Source of the DNA: an uncultured Bacteroidota bacterium
Lineage (GTDB): Bacteria; Bacteroidota; Bacteroidia; Flavobacteriales; Flavobacteriaceae
Direction of reading: 5' to 3'
Assembly (NCBI GenBank): GCA_903838055.1
Contig: CAILWV010000006.1
Span: 17,127 to 81,126 of the forward strand
Length of the DNA: 64,000 nucleotides
Shown here: one piece after another, positions 26,977 through 35,263 of the stretch
How the letters are laid out: each line of letters begins with the position of its first letter
How positions within the stretch are numbered: the stretch's first letter is position 1
Program-made: the position numbers and the translations under genes
Notes under the pieces: generated by a model
What the model was told of the DNA's origin: nothing
The model's database searches: none
Seen by the model: only the letters and a program-made list of their open reading frames with translations

Positions 26977-27044
26977 TAGCCCCGATTGAACCGATAGCTC
27001 TTGTGGAGGCACGGAACAAGACTAAAGGTGAAAGCGGGAATTGG
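26977..27044 (+). ncRNA. flavo-1-like structured RNA
   Basis: The segment begins TAGCCCCGATTGAA and ends GCGGGAATTGG, with CCCG able to pair with CGGG. A variable hairpin between them has arms CTTGT and ACAAG. The same outer elements enclose a different hairpin at 42513-42606. From memory this fits the flavo-1 RNA motif described in Flavobacteria, whose function is unknown. It lies on the plus strand between two minus-strand genes, so it is not a leader of either. Confidence 0.6.
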
Positions 27045-27137
27045 ATTTGTTAAAATGCACGAGACATTCGCTTCTACTAGTAAAATAAATTAAATGTAAT
27101 TTTCACCACTTCCTTGCCCCTAGATAGGATGGAAAAG

Positions 27138-27172
27138 AAAAAAATCTCACCATTGCTGATGAGATTTTTTTG
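27138..27172. terminator. Terminator near the queA 3' end
   Basis: AAAAAAATCTC and GAGATTTTTTT form a stem with A- and T-tracts on both sides. On the minus strand it lies 20 bases past the queA stop. On the plus strand it could also end the flavo-1-like RNA. Confidence 0.8.
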
Positions 27173-27192
27173 TGTTTATATTTCTGAAGAAA

Positions 27193-28242
27193 TTATAGAA
27201 TCAACATAGCGTCGCCATAAGAATAAAATTTATATTCTTCCTTGATTGCTTCTTCATATGCTTTTTTCATTAAATCGTGACCGCAGAATGCTGAAATCAT
27301 CATTAATAAAGTTGATTTTGGAGTATGAAAATTCGTAATCATAGCATCGGCAATACTGAAATCGTGAGGAGGAAAAATGAATTTATTTGTCCAACCATCA
27401 AACGGATTTAGGGTACGTTGCGATGAAACCGAACTTTCAATGGCACGCATAGAAGTAGTTCCTACAACACAAATTTTCTTTTTGTTTGCTTTGGCACTAT
27501 TCACAATATCACATGCTTTTTGAGTGATTTTTAATTCTTCGGAATCCATTTTATGTTTAGATAAATCTTCCACCTCAACCGGATTAAAAGTCCCTAAACC
27601 TACGTGAAGAGTAACTTCGGCAAATTCAACTCCTTTTATTTCCAATCGTTTTAAAAGATGTTTAGAGAAGTGTAAACCTGCGGTTGGTGCGGCTACAGCT
27701 CCTTCTTCTTTTGCATAAATTGTTTGATAACGCTCAGCATCTTCTGGTGTTACTTCACGATTTATATATTTTGGAATTGGTGTTTCTCCAAGTTCGGTTA
27801 ATTTATTACGAAACTCTTCATAAGACCCGTCATAAAGAAAACGTAAGGTTCTACCGCGAGAAGTAGTGTTATCAATTACCTCAGCAACTAAAGAATCATC
27901 ATCCCCAAAATATAATTTATTTCCGATTCTTATTTTTCGAGCTGGATCTACCAATACATCCCAAAGGCGTTGTTCAGCATTTAATTCTCTTAATAAGAAA
28001 ACTTCGATACGAGCACCTGTTTTTTCTTTGTTTCCAAACATACGAGCTGGAAAAACTTTAGTATTGTTCAAAACCATAACATCACCATCGCCAAAATAAT
28101 CGATAACGTCTTTGAACATTTTGTGTTCTATAGTTCCTTTTTTTCTATCGATTACCATTAAACGAGATTCGTCACGGTTTTCTGCTGGAAATTCAGCAAG
28201 TAATTCTGTTGGAAGATTGAATTGAAAATGAGATAATTTCAT
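27193..28242 (-). CDS. queA: S-adenosylmethionine:tRNA ribosyltransferase-isomerase
   Basis: QueA transfers the ribosyl part of SAM onto preQ1-modified tRNA in queuosine synthesis. The 349-residue length is typical. Visible family motifs are [66 protein letters not shown] and [19 protein letters not shown]. The product consumes SAM, made by MetK in this window. A 159-base gap separates it from aroA upstream on the same strand, so cotranscription is possible. Confidence 0.96.
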   Translation of the reverse strand: MKLSHFQFNLPTELLAEFPAENRDESRLMVIDRKKGTIEHKMFKDVIDYFGDGDVMVLNNTKVFPARMFGNKEKTGARIEVFLLRELNAEQRLWDVLVDPARKIRIGNKLYFGDDDSLVAEVIDNTTSRGRTLRFLYDGSYEEFRNKLTELGETPIPKYINREVTPEDAERYQTIYAKEEGAVAAPTAGLHFSKHLLKRLEIKGVEFAEVTLHVGLGTFNPVEVEDLSKHKMDSEELKITQKACDIVNSAKANKKKICVVGTTSMRAIESSVSSQRTLNPFDGWTNKFIFPPHDFSIADAMITNFHTPKSTLLMMISAFCGHDLMKKAYEEAIKEEYKFYSYGDAMLIL

Positions 28243-28249
28243 TTAAAAA

Positions 28250-28277
28250 GAGTTTAAAGTTTAAAAGTTTAAAGTTC
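28250..28277. repeat. Short AGTTTAA tandem intergenic repeat
   Basis: Three to four near-copies of AGTTTAAA occur just upstream of queA. I see no hairpin or promoter role. Similar short tandem units are common between flavobacterial genes. Confidence 0.5.
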
Positions 28278-28401
28278 ATGGCTGTTTACCGTTGACTTTA
28301 AAAATCAGTTGGCAAATATACGATTGTGAGATAGGCGTTGTCAAGTGTTTTGCTGTTTATTTTTATTTAAGTTGCTAAGACACTGAGTTGCTTAGGTTAT
28401 T

Positions 28402-29712
28402 TTAGATTTCTGAAATTTGGAAACCAATGTTTTTTAAATCGTTCCAAAAGGTAGGATACGATTTTGAAACTACTTCGGCATCTTGAACAATAAGTGGAAA
28501 TTTTAGTGCTAACGGAGCAAAAGCCATTGCCATTCGATGGTCTTGGTAGGTAGCAATTGAAGGAACTGCGGAAGGAACATCTTTTGAAGAAAAAACCACC
28601 CCGCCCTTCGGGAACCCCTCCAAAGGATGGGAATGGAGAGCTACTGCATGTAAAATAAGGGAATCGTTTGTTACAGAAATAGAAGCTCCGAGTTTAGTGA
28701 GTTCTATTTTTAGAGCTTCAAGACGATCGGTTTCTTTAATTTTCAAGGTGTGTAATCCTGTTAAATGACAACCAACTCCTAGGCCAAAACACGTTACAGC
28801 AATGGTTTGAGCTATATCGGGAGAGTTGTTTAATTGTAGATTTACAGTTTCAGGTTTACTGTTTATTGTTTTAGAAATTGTAATGGAATTATCTTCATTA
28901 AAAATTGTTTCTACTCCAAAGTAATTATAGATTTCCACTAAGACAGAATCCCCCTGTAAACTATTTTGTTTATAACTAGATAGTGTTAATTGTGTCCCAA
29001 TTTCGGAAAGAGCAATTATAGAATAATAATAAGATGCTGAAGACCAATCTGATTCGATTAGCCCCCTAACCCCTGCGGCAGGAATGGATGCTAAATGACT
29101 TACCTTGATAGTGTTATCTTCAAAAGAAGTTGTCACTCCAATTTCATTCAGCAAAGCCAATGTCATTTGGATATAAGTTTTCGACGTTATTTCACCTACA
29201 AGAGTTAATTCTAATCCGTTTTCGAGTTTTGGTGCGATTAACAATAATGCAGAAATGTATTGGCTACTCACGTTTGCCTCAATAGATACCTTACATTGGT
29301 TGAGATTCTTCCCTTTAATTTTCAGGGGTGGAAAACCATCATTTTCGATATACGAAATATCGGCACCAATTTGTATTAATGCATCAACTAAAATTTTAAT
29401 TGGACGCTCCTTCATTCGAGAGGAACCTGTCAATATTACTTCTGAACCTTCTTTTAGTGCAAAATAGGCGGTCAGAAAACGCATCGCTGTTCCTGCGTGG
29501 GAAATATTTATTTGGTGTTGGGTTTTGGGAGTAGGGTTTTGGTTCAATGCCTGCGCCATTACCTCGGAATCATCAGAATTGGAACCATTTTCTATAGTGA
29601 TATTTGGATATAAGGCTTGTAACAATAACAATCTATTGGTTTCCGATTTAGAACCAGTGATATTTAATTGTGAATTGTGAATTGTGAATTGTGAATTTAA
29701 AAGTAGGTTCAT
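28402..29712 (-). CDS. aroA: 3-phosphoshikimate 1-carboxyvinyltransferase (EPSP synthase) with repeat-derived inserts
   Basis: AroA joins shikimate-3-phosphate and PEP in aromatic amino-acid synthesis. The 436-residue protein keeps the core motifs: GSKSETNRLLLL, SHAGTAMRFLTAYFA, SSRMKERPI, SSQYISALLL, ESDWSSASYYYS, IKETDRLEALK and ATYQDHRMAMAFAPLAL. Four segments look like translated intergenic repeats: NSQFTIHNSQL at the N-terminus, NPTPKTQHQ at about 58-66, HLASIPAAGVRGL at about 206-218, and HSHPLEGFPKGG at about 360-371. The frame is intact, so the enzyme is probably active. Confidence 0.93.
   Translation of the reverse strand: MNLLLNSQFTIHNSQLNITGSKSETNRLLLLQALYPNITIENGSNSDDSEVMAQALNQNPTPKTQHQINISHAGTAMRFLTAYFALKEGSEVILTGSSRMKERPIKILVDALIQIGADISYIENDGFPPLKIKGKNLNQCKVSIEANVSSQYISALLLIAPKLENGLELTLVGEITSKTYIQMTLALLNEIGVTTSFEDNTIKVSHLASIPAAGVRGLIESDWSSASYYYSIIALSEIGTQLTLSSYKQNSLQGDSVLVEIYNYFGVETIFNEDNSITISKTINSKPETVNLQLNNSPDIAQTIAVTCFGLGVGCHLTGLHTLKIKETDRLEALKIELTKLGASISVTNDSLILHAVALHSHPLEGFPKGGVVFSSKDVPSAVPSIATYQDHRMAMAFAPLALKFPLIVQDAEVVSKSYPTFWNDLKNIGFQISEI
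28594..28633. repeat. GC-rich palindromic repeat inside aroA
   Basis: The sequence around CCCGCCCTTCGGG and CCTCCAAAGGATGGGA forms two small hairpins. It is far richer in GC than the surrounding gene. It encodes HSHPLEGFPKGG in frame, at a place where AroA relatives are expected to be shorter. It resembles the repeat in metH at 39862. Confidence 0.6.
29059..29090. repeat. Second GC-rich repeat inside aroA
   Basis: The block TAGCCCCCTAACCCCTGCGG with flanks encodes about SIPAAGVRGL just before the conserved ESDWSSASY motif. Its composition contrasts with the AT-rich gene, and it looks like an inserted palindromic element. Confidence 0.5.
29514..29545. repeat. GGGTTTTGG-type repeat inside aroA
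   Basis: Repeated GGGTTTTGG units encode QNPTPKTQHQ in the reverse frame. Similar T/G-rich runs occur between genes at 32887-32990 and 38067-38146. Confidence 0.45.
29666..29698. repeat. AATTGTG tandem repeat at the aroA start
   Basis: Four consecutive copies of the 7-base unit AATTGTG are present. They are translated as the AroA N-terminal segment NSQFTIHNSQL. Related units lie between genes near 29780 and 31730-31765. Confidence 0.7.
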
Positions 29713-29793
29713 TTTTCCCTATTTTTTGGTTTAGTTATTATTGCAATTGATTCCAAGATTTTACTGATTTCAATTATAATTCACAATTTATAA

Positions 29794-30120
29794 TTATTTA
29801 AGTTTCTCATTATTTTTATGGCGGTCATGGTCGCGATTAGTTTTCAAATCTAGTTTTTTATCGAACGCTTCTTGCAAATCGATACCTGTTTGATTAGCTA
29901 AACACAAAACCACAAAAACCACATCGGCAAGTTCTTCACCAAGGTCTTTGTTTTTATCCGATTCTTTTTCGGATTGTTCACCATAGCGACGGGCAATAAT
30001 TCGAGCTACTTCGCCTACTTCTTCAGTAAGTTGAGCCATATTGGTAAGTTCATTAAAATAGCGAACACCATGGTTTTTTATCCAATTATCTACTTCGAGT
30101 TGGGAGTTTTTTAGGTTCAT
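29794..30120 (-). CDS. MazG-like nucleotide pyrophosphohydrolase
   Basis: The 108-residue protein has the all-alpha NTP-pyrophosphatase metal-binding pattern: EEVGEVARIIARR followed by DLGEELADVVFVVLCLANQ. Its short, single-domain form is typical of MazG-like house-cleaning enzymes that hydrolyse non-canonical NTPs to NMPs. Its ATG overlaps the stop of the upstream RhuM-like gene (ATGA), so the pair is probably translationally coupled. Confidence 0.87.
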   Translation of the reverse strand: MNLKNSQLEVDNWIKNHGVRYFNELTNMAQLTEEVGEVARIIARRYGEQSEKESDKNKDLGEELADVVFVVLCLANQTGIDLQEAFDKKLDLKTNRDHDRHKNNEKLK

Positions 30121-31106
30121 TCTTTAAGTTTTTTTATTTCTTTATCAAAATCGGAAATTACTTTTTGGGTTTTATTAAATATTTCATATTCCTGAATTGC
30201 TTTTTTATCTGCTTGAAATTTTGATTTTTTCCCTTTGCCATCCAAAATTTTGTAATCATTAAAGTTCAAAAATTTGTTAACACTTGCTTCTAATTGATTC
30301 ATTGTAAAAGTGCTTTCTCTTTCAATTAGTCCTTCAATATAATCAAAGTAGGAAGAAACTGTTCTTTCTAATCGTAGGATATCTTTTTCTTCAAGATAAT
30401 TTTTCGCTATGATTACATCTTGCTTTAATATTCTGCCGTCTGGACTGTTTTTCCAATTGGTTAAACCCATATTTTCCTCTTTTTTATCTGCTTTAATAAA
30501 AATAATTTCGGCAGCTGTTTGTCCTGTTATCGCAAAATGAAATTTGTTTTGAATAGTGGCGTAGAACGTTTTTGTGATTTCAGAATTTTTATCATAATCA
30601 ATACAACATTCTGCAAATATATCAGTTATTTGTTGGTAAATTTTACGTTCGCTAGCTCGAATAGAACGAACTCTTTGTAGTAATTCTTTAAAATAATCTT
30701 TTCCAAAAAGTGCCTGACCTTGTTTTAATCTCTTATCGTCTAGAATAAATCCTTTTATAATATATTCTTTTAAAGCTTTGGTTGCCCAAATCCTAAACTG
30801 AGTAGCTTTAGTGGAATTAACTCTATATCCAACAGATATTATGGCATCTAAAGTATAGTGTTTTACTTTATAAGTTTTACCATCCGATGCAGTTGTCGAG
30901 AAAATCTCGGTAACTGAATTTTCTTCCAACTCATTACTTTCAAAAATATTTTTTAAATGCAAAGAAACATTATCTATACTACAATCAAACAATAAAGCCA
31001 TCGCTTTTTGGGAAAGCCATAACATTTCATTTTGTAATAAAACGTCTAATCTAACCTCTCCACCTGGCGCAGTATATAATAAAAATTGTTTTAAATTTTC
31101 ATTCAT
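30117..31106 (-). CDS. RhuM-family protein
   Basis: The 329-residue protein has the RhuM N-terminal domain: the DNA-binding-like segment MLWLSQKAMALLFDCSIDNVSLHLKNIF, then HYTLDAIISVGYRVNSTKATQFRIWATKALKEYIIKGF. A central domain and a lysine-rich coiled tail follow. RhuM proteins are often found in accessory islands; the biochemical role is unsettled, with a link to toxin-antitoxin or phage-response modules proposed. It sits between dtd and the MazG-like gene, among housekeeping genes, so it may be a later insertion. Confidence 0.85.
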   Translation of the reverse strand: MNENLKQFLLYTAPGGEVRLDVLLQNEMLWLSQKAMALLFDCSIDNVSLHLKNIFESNELEENSVTEIFSTTASDGKTYKVKHYTLDAIISVGYRVNSTKATQFRIWATKALKEYIIKGFILDDKRLKQGQALFGKDYFKELLQRVRSIRASERKIYQQITDIFAECCIDYDKNSEITKTFYATIQNKFHFAITGQTAAEIIFIKADKKEENMGLTNWKNSPDGRILKQDVIIAKNYLEEKDILRLERTVSSYFDYIEGLIERESTFTMNQLEASVNKFLNFNDYKILDGKGKKSKFQADKKAIQEYEIFNKTQKVISDFDKEIKKLKE

Positions 31107-31274
31107 TATTTTTACATTTAAAAAAACCTATTCATGTAAAATAGACTTTTTATAATTTTTCGTAAGGACTATTTTTTTTGTTAATTTGCATCCATTCATT
31201 ATAACAAATATAGGAAATTGTAAAACAGCTTTTCTTATTAATTTATCCTATAATGTCTAAAGAAAACTAGACTA

Positions 31275-31727
31275 CTAAAGTCTATTTTTTGTATCTATAA
31301 TTATTGTTACAGGACCATCGTTTAATAACAGTACTTTCATATCAGCACCAAATTTACCTGTTTGTATTTTTTTTCCTAATTCTTGTTCGAGTTGGAAAAC
31401 AAAATTTTCGTAAAGCGGAATTGCAATATCAGGCTTTGCGGCTTTTATATAAGAAGGTCGATTGCCTTTTTTAGTAGAAGCATGAAGAGTAAATTGACTC
31501 ACGACTATAATATCTCCATCACATTCTTTTACCGAAAGATTCATAATTCCATTTTCATCTTCAAAAATCCTCAAGTTTGCAATTTTAGAAGTAAGCCAAA
31601 CTATATCTTCTTGCACATCGGCATCTTCAATTCCTACAAGAACCAATAAACCTTTTCGGATTTCTGCAACTATATTAGAATCTATAGTTACAGATGCCTG
31701 AGAAACTCTTTGTATTACAGCTTTCAA
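31275..31727 (-). CDS. dtd: D-aminoacyl-tRNA deacylase
   Basis: Dtd removes D-amino acids wrongly attached to tRNA. The 150-residue length is normal. Diagnostic motifs are MKAVIQRVSQASVTI at the N-terminus, VSQFTLHASTKKGNRPSY (SQFTL active-site loop), and FGADMKVLLLNDGPVTIII (the NxGPVT motif). It lies between rsgA and the RhuM-like gene on the same strand. Confidence 0.96.
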   Translation of the reverse strand: MKAVIQRVSQASVTIDSNIVAEIRKGLLVLVGIEDADVQEDIVWLTSKIANLRIFEDENGIMNLSVKECDGDIIVVSQFTLHASTKKGNRPSYIKAAKPDIAIPLYENFVFQLEQELGKKIQTGKFGADMKVLLLNDGPVTIIIDTKNRL

Positions 31728-31905
31728 TATAATTGTGAATTTTGATTTATGAATTGTGAATTAGTATGTTTATTCATAATTATCCCTTTAAATTATTGTT
31801 TGTTGAAATAATTATAGAAGCTAAGATTTTATTAACCTCTAATATATCCGAAATTAATGACTTAAATTGGGTCATAATTCATAAATTACCATTTATAAAT
31901 AACTA

Positions 31906-32886
31906 TTACTTATTCCTAGTTTCGTCACTTGCAATTCTATCATCATTATAAATATCTGTTCGATAATGTTCATCATCACCTTCTAAGATTTTTAAATAAC
32001 TATTATATCTAGTCCATGAGATTTTATCTTCTTCTAATGCTTTTTTGATTGCACAATGTGGTTCTTCTTTATGCAAACAATTATTAAATTTACATTGGTC
32101 TTTTAATAAGAAAAACTCCGGGAAATAACCACTTATTTCTTCTTTTTCCATGTCTACAATTCCAAAACCTTTAATACCAGGAGTATCTATGATTTTGGCC
32201 CCAAAGGACAAATCATACATTTCAGCAAAAGTAGTTGTATGTTGTCCTTGTTTGCTTTGCTCCGATATGTTTTTTGTTTTCAAATGTAAAGAAGGTTCTA
32301 AGGCATTTACTAAAGTAGATTTTCCAACGCCAGAATGTCCAGAAAACATTGTGACTTTATCCTTCATTATCTCTTTTAATTCTTCTACTCCTTTATTTTC
32401 AGTAGATGAAACTCTTAAGCATTGGTAACCAATTTCTTGATAAACGTGCTGCATATACAACTGTTCATCAAGAACAGCATCTTCAAGAGTATCTATTTTA
32501 TTAAAAACTAAAATTGTAGTAATACCATAAGCCTCTGCAGTTACCAAAAAACGATCTATAAAATTAAAGGTTGTAGGAGGATTATCTATGGTAATTAATA
32601 AAAAAACATAATCTAAATTGGATGCAATAATATGCATTTGATGCGATAAGTTTACCGATTTACGAACGATATAATTTTTCCTATCGTGAATATTATGAAT
32701 TGTACCTGTTGTAATATCAGATGTTTCGTCTAATTCATAATCTACTATATCGCCAACCGCAATAGGGTTAGTACTTTTGATACCTTTTATTCGGAATTTC
32801 CCTTTTATTCGGCATTCCATAAAATCACCTTGTTCCGATTTTACAGTATACCAACTTCCGGTAGATTTATAAACAAGTCCGGTCAT
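31906..32886 (-). CDS. rsgA: Ribosome small-subunit GTPase RsgA
   Basis: RsgA is a circularly permuted GTPase that helps 30S maturation. The 326-residue protein has an OB-fold N-terminus. The permuted order of G motifs is visible: G4 NKID (VFNKIDTL) precedes G1 GHSGVGKST, then G3 DTPGIKGFG. A C-terminal zinc site CKFNNCLHKEEPHC follows. It is intact and slightly longer than the about-310 norm because of a polar tail. Confidence 0.96.
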   Translation of the reverse strand: MTGLVYKSTGSWYTVKSEQGDFMECRIKGKFRIKGIKSTNPIAVGDIVDYELDETSDITTGTIHNIHDRKNYIVRKSVNLSHQMHIIASNLDYVFLLITIDNPPTTFNFIDRFLVTAEAYGITTILVFNKIDTLEDAVLDEQLYMQHVYQEIGYQCLRVSSTENKGVEELKEIMKDKVTMFSGHSGVGKSTLVNALEPSLHLKTKNISEQSKQGQHTTTFAEMYDLSFGAKIIDTPGIKGFGIVDMEKEEISGYFPEFFLLKDQCKFNNCLHKEEPHCAIKKALEEDKISWTRYNSYLKILEGDDEHYRTDIYNDDRIASDETRNK

Positions 32887-32994
32887 ATTTTAGGGGTATT
32901 AGGTATATAGGTTATTGGTTTTAGGCGTCTCATATTGCAAATATAGATAAAACTAATTTTATATTTTATTCTTAAACCTAAAACCCAGAACCCA

Positions 32995-34077
32995 TTAAGA
33001 ATTAAATATTTTCTCTTGGTGGGAAATACTTTCTTGGTGGATAGCTTTAAAAAATTGAACAATAAATTCTTCACTTAATCCTTTTTGACTTCCATCAGCG
33101 ATCATTTTATCTAAAACTTCATTCCAACGTTTGTTTTGTAACACGGCAACATTTTTTTCTTTTTTCAAAGCCCCAATGCTAGCGGCAACTTTCATTCGTT
33201 TACCAATTACATCTAATAATTTAGTATCAAATTCATCAATTTTACCTCTTAGTTTATTCAGTTGTTGCTGATAATCATCGGCATCATCTGTTTCATTTCG
33301 TATCGTTAATTCAGATATTATTTTCTTTAATTGATTTGGTGTTACTTGTTGTTGGGCATCACTCCATGCATTATCTGGATCTATATGGGTTTCAATAATC
33401 AATCCGTCATAATTTAAATCAAGAGCTTCTTGTGCAACTTGAAAAATCATATCGCGATTTCCCGTTATATGTGAAGGATCAATAATTAAGGGCAAATCTG
33501 GAAATTTATGTTTAAAATCAATTGCAATTTGCCATTCGGGATTGTTTCTATATTTTGTTTTTTCATAGGTAGAAAATCCTCTGTGAATGATTCCTAATTT
33601 CTTAATTCCAGCATTATACAAACGTTCCACACCACCAATCCACAATGCTAAATCAGGGTTTACTGGATTTTTTACTAATACAATTTTGTCGGTATTTTTC
33701 AAAGCATCCGCAATTTCTTGCACTGCAAATGGATTTACAGTTGTTCGAGCGCCAATCCATAGAACATCAATATCATGCTCTATTGCAAGCTTCACATGAG
33801 CAGCGTTTGCAACTTCTACAGCCATAAGCAAACCAGTTTCGGCTTTTGCTTTTTGCAACCATTTAAGTCCGATTTCTCCAACACCTTCAAAACCACCTGG
33901 GCGCGTTCTTGGTTTCCAAATTCCTGCTCGAAAAATAGACACTTTAGAATCTTTCAATTCTTGGGCAATTTTCAATACTTGCTCTTCCGTTTCAGCACTG
34001 CAAGGACCTGCAATTACAATTGGATGTGCCAAATGAAAGTCATTTAACCAGGTTCGCATTTCTTTATTATTTTCCAT
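32995..34077 (-). CDS. Bifunctional DAHP synthase / chorismate mutase
   Basis: The N-terminal 260 residues form a type I-beta DAHP synthase, the first step of the shikimate path: IVIAGPCSAETEEQ, FRAGIWKPRTRPGGFEG, IGARTTVNPFAVQEIAD, GIIHRGFSTYEKTKYRN, LIIDPSHITGNRD. The last about 85 residues are an AroQ chorismate mutase (LRGKIDEFDTKLLDVIGKRM). From the ATG at 34077 the protein is 360 residues. The upstream in-frame start at 34107 adds 10 residues (MLKNAIATLI) not seen in relatives. The fusion allows feedback control through the mutase domain. Confidence 0.93.
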   Translation of the reverse strand: MENNKEMRTWLNDFHLAHPIVIAGPCSAETEEQVLKIAQELKDSKVSIFRAGIWKPRTRPGGFEGVGEIGLKWLQKAKAETGLLMAVEVANAAHVKLAIEHDIDVLWIGARTTVNPFAVQEIADALKNTDKIVLVKNPVNPDLALWIGGVERLYNAGIKKLGIIHRGFSTYEKTKYRNNPEWQIAIDFKHKFPDLPLIIDPSHITGNRDMIFQVAQEALDLNYDGLIIETHIDPDNAWSDAQQQVTPNQLKKIISELTIRNETDDADDYQQQLNKLRGKIDEFDTKLLDVIGKRMKVAASIGALKKEKNVAVLQNKRWNEVLDKMIADGSQKGLSEEFIVQFFKAIHQESISHQEKIFNS

Positions 34078-34321
34078 AATTAATGTTGCAATTGCATTTT
34101 TTAACAAATAGTGAGTAAGTAGTCAAACAGTTATGCTATTACTTTTAATTTTTCTAAGGCAAAATTAGTAAACCAATACTAACTAACACAGAAACATTTA
34201 CCAAAACTGCGTTAAATAATCAAAGTTTATTTTTATTTTGATTATTAATTTTTGAAAAATCATAAAATTAGTTTTTATCCGTTATAAGTTTTAATCTTTT
34301 TAGATTTCTTTTATTAATTAT

Positions 34322-34329
34322 TACATTTG
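34322..34329 (+). promoter_or_regulatory. Candidate -7 box for gldA
   Basis: TACATTTG, a perfect TAnnTTTG match, ends 16 bases before the gldA ATG. No clear -33 element is seen. Confidence 0.45.
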
Positions 34330-34345
34330 CTCCAAATATCAAGTT

Positions 34346-35245
34346 ATGTCTATAGAAGTTAAAAATATTTCCAAAAGTTATGGCGCCCAAAAAGCGCTAG
34401 ACAATGTATCGTTTTCGGTAAAAAAAGGGGAAATTGTTGGTTTTCTTGGCCCTAATGGCGCAGGAAAATCTACTTTAATGAAAATTTTGACAACATATAT
34501 CAATGCTGATGAAGGAACTGCCTCAGTAAATGGCAATGATGTAAATGAAAATCAAAAAGCAGTTCAACTTTCTGTTGGATATTTAGCGGAACATAATCCT
34601 TTGTATTTGGATTTATATGTTCGGGAATATTTAGAATTTAATGCCGATGTATATAAGGTTGCTAAATCTCGAATTGAAGAAGTAATTCAATTAACTGGAT
34701 TAACTTCAGAAAGTCATAAAAAAATTGGGGAATTATCTAAAGGATATCGCCAAAGAGTTGGACTAGCAACTGCACTTTTACATAATCCAGATGTATTAAT
34801 TTTGGACGAACCAACTACAGGACTAGATCCAAATCAATTGGTAGAAATTAGAAATGTTATTAAAAATGTTGGTAAAAACAAGACCGTTTTTCTTTCTACG
34901 CATATCATGCAAGAAGTAGAAGCGATTTGCGATAGAGTAATTATCATTAACAATGGAAAAATTGTTACGGATAAAAAACTTGACAAATTGGTTTCTGAAA
35001 TTAAGGAACAAGTGATTGAAGTAGAGTTTGATAAAGTGATTGACGAAACTCTACTTTCTAAATTATTAGAATTGAAATCCTACAAAAATACTCACGATAG
35101 GGTTTGGGAATTGACTTTTGAAACAGAGAATGATTGTCGTTCTTCTGTATTTGATTTTGCTCAAGAAAACAGATTAAAAACGTTGCAATTAAACTTAAAA
35201 AATAAAAATTTAGAAGAGATTTTTAGAGAAAAAACAGCAAAATAA
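34346..35245 (+). CDS. gldA: Gliding-motility ABC transporter ATPase
   Basis: The 299-residue ABC ATPase has Walker A GPNGAGKST, signature LSKGYRQRVGLATALLHNPD and Walker B VLILDEPTTGLDPNQ. A C-terminal domain of about 70 residues follows. The length and N-terminus (MSIEVKNISKSYGAQKALD) fit GldA, which works with the membrane parts GldF and GldG in gliding of some Flavobacteria; those genes are not adjacent here. It is first in a plus-strand row with the PagL-like and GIN-domain genes. Confidence 0.85.
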   Translation: MSIEVKNISKSYGAQKALDNVSFSVKKGEIVGFLGPNGAGKSTLMKILTTYINADEGTASVNGNDVNENQKAVQLSVGYLAEHNPLYLDLYVREYLEFNADVYKVAKSRIEEVIQLTGLTSESHKKIGELSKGYRQRVGLATALLHNPDVLILDEPTTGLDPNQLVEIRNVIKNVGKNKTVFLSTHIMQEVEAICDRVIIINNGKIVTDKKLDKLVSEIKEQVIEVEFDKVIDETLLSKLLELKSYKNTHDRVWELTFETENDCRSSVFDFAQENRLKTLQLNLKNKNLEEIFREKTAK

Positions 35246-35263
35246 AGGTGCTAAAATTGTAGA

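Larger units (their letters stand above)
26832..27192. other. 361-base intergenic region between queA and kynU
   Basis: It holds a flavo-1-like RNA (26977-27044) and the terminator near queA (27138-27172), listed separately. I see no ORF. The 145 bases next to kynU presumably carry its minus-strand promoter, but no convincing box was found. Confidence 0.5.

Noticed and set aside
29666..29698. CRISPR-like tandem repeat
   Set aside because: Units are only 7 bases without spacers and no cas genes are present; they are simple tandem repeats within aroA.
32887..32994. Possible regulatory RNA upstream of rsgA
   Set aside because: The region consists of T/G-rich short repeats common between genes here; no stable structure is evident.
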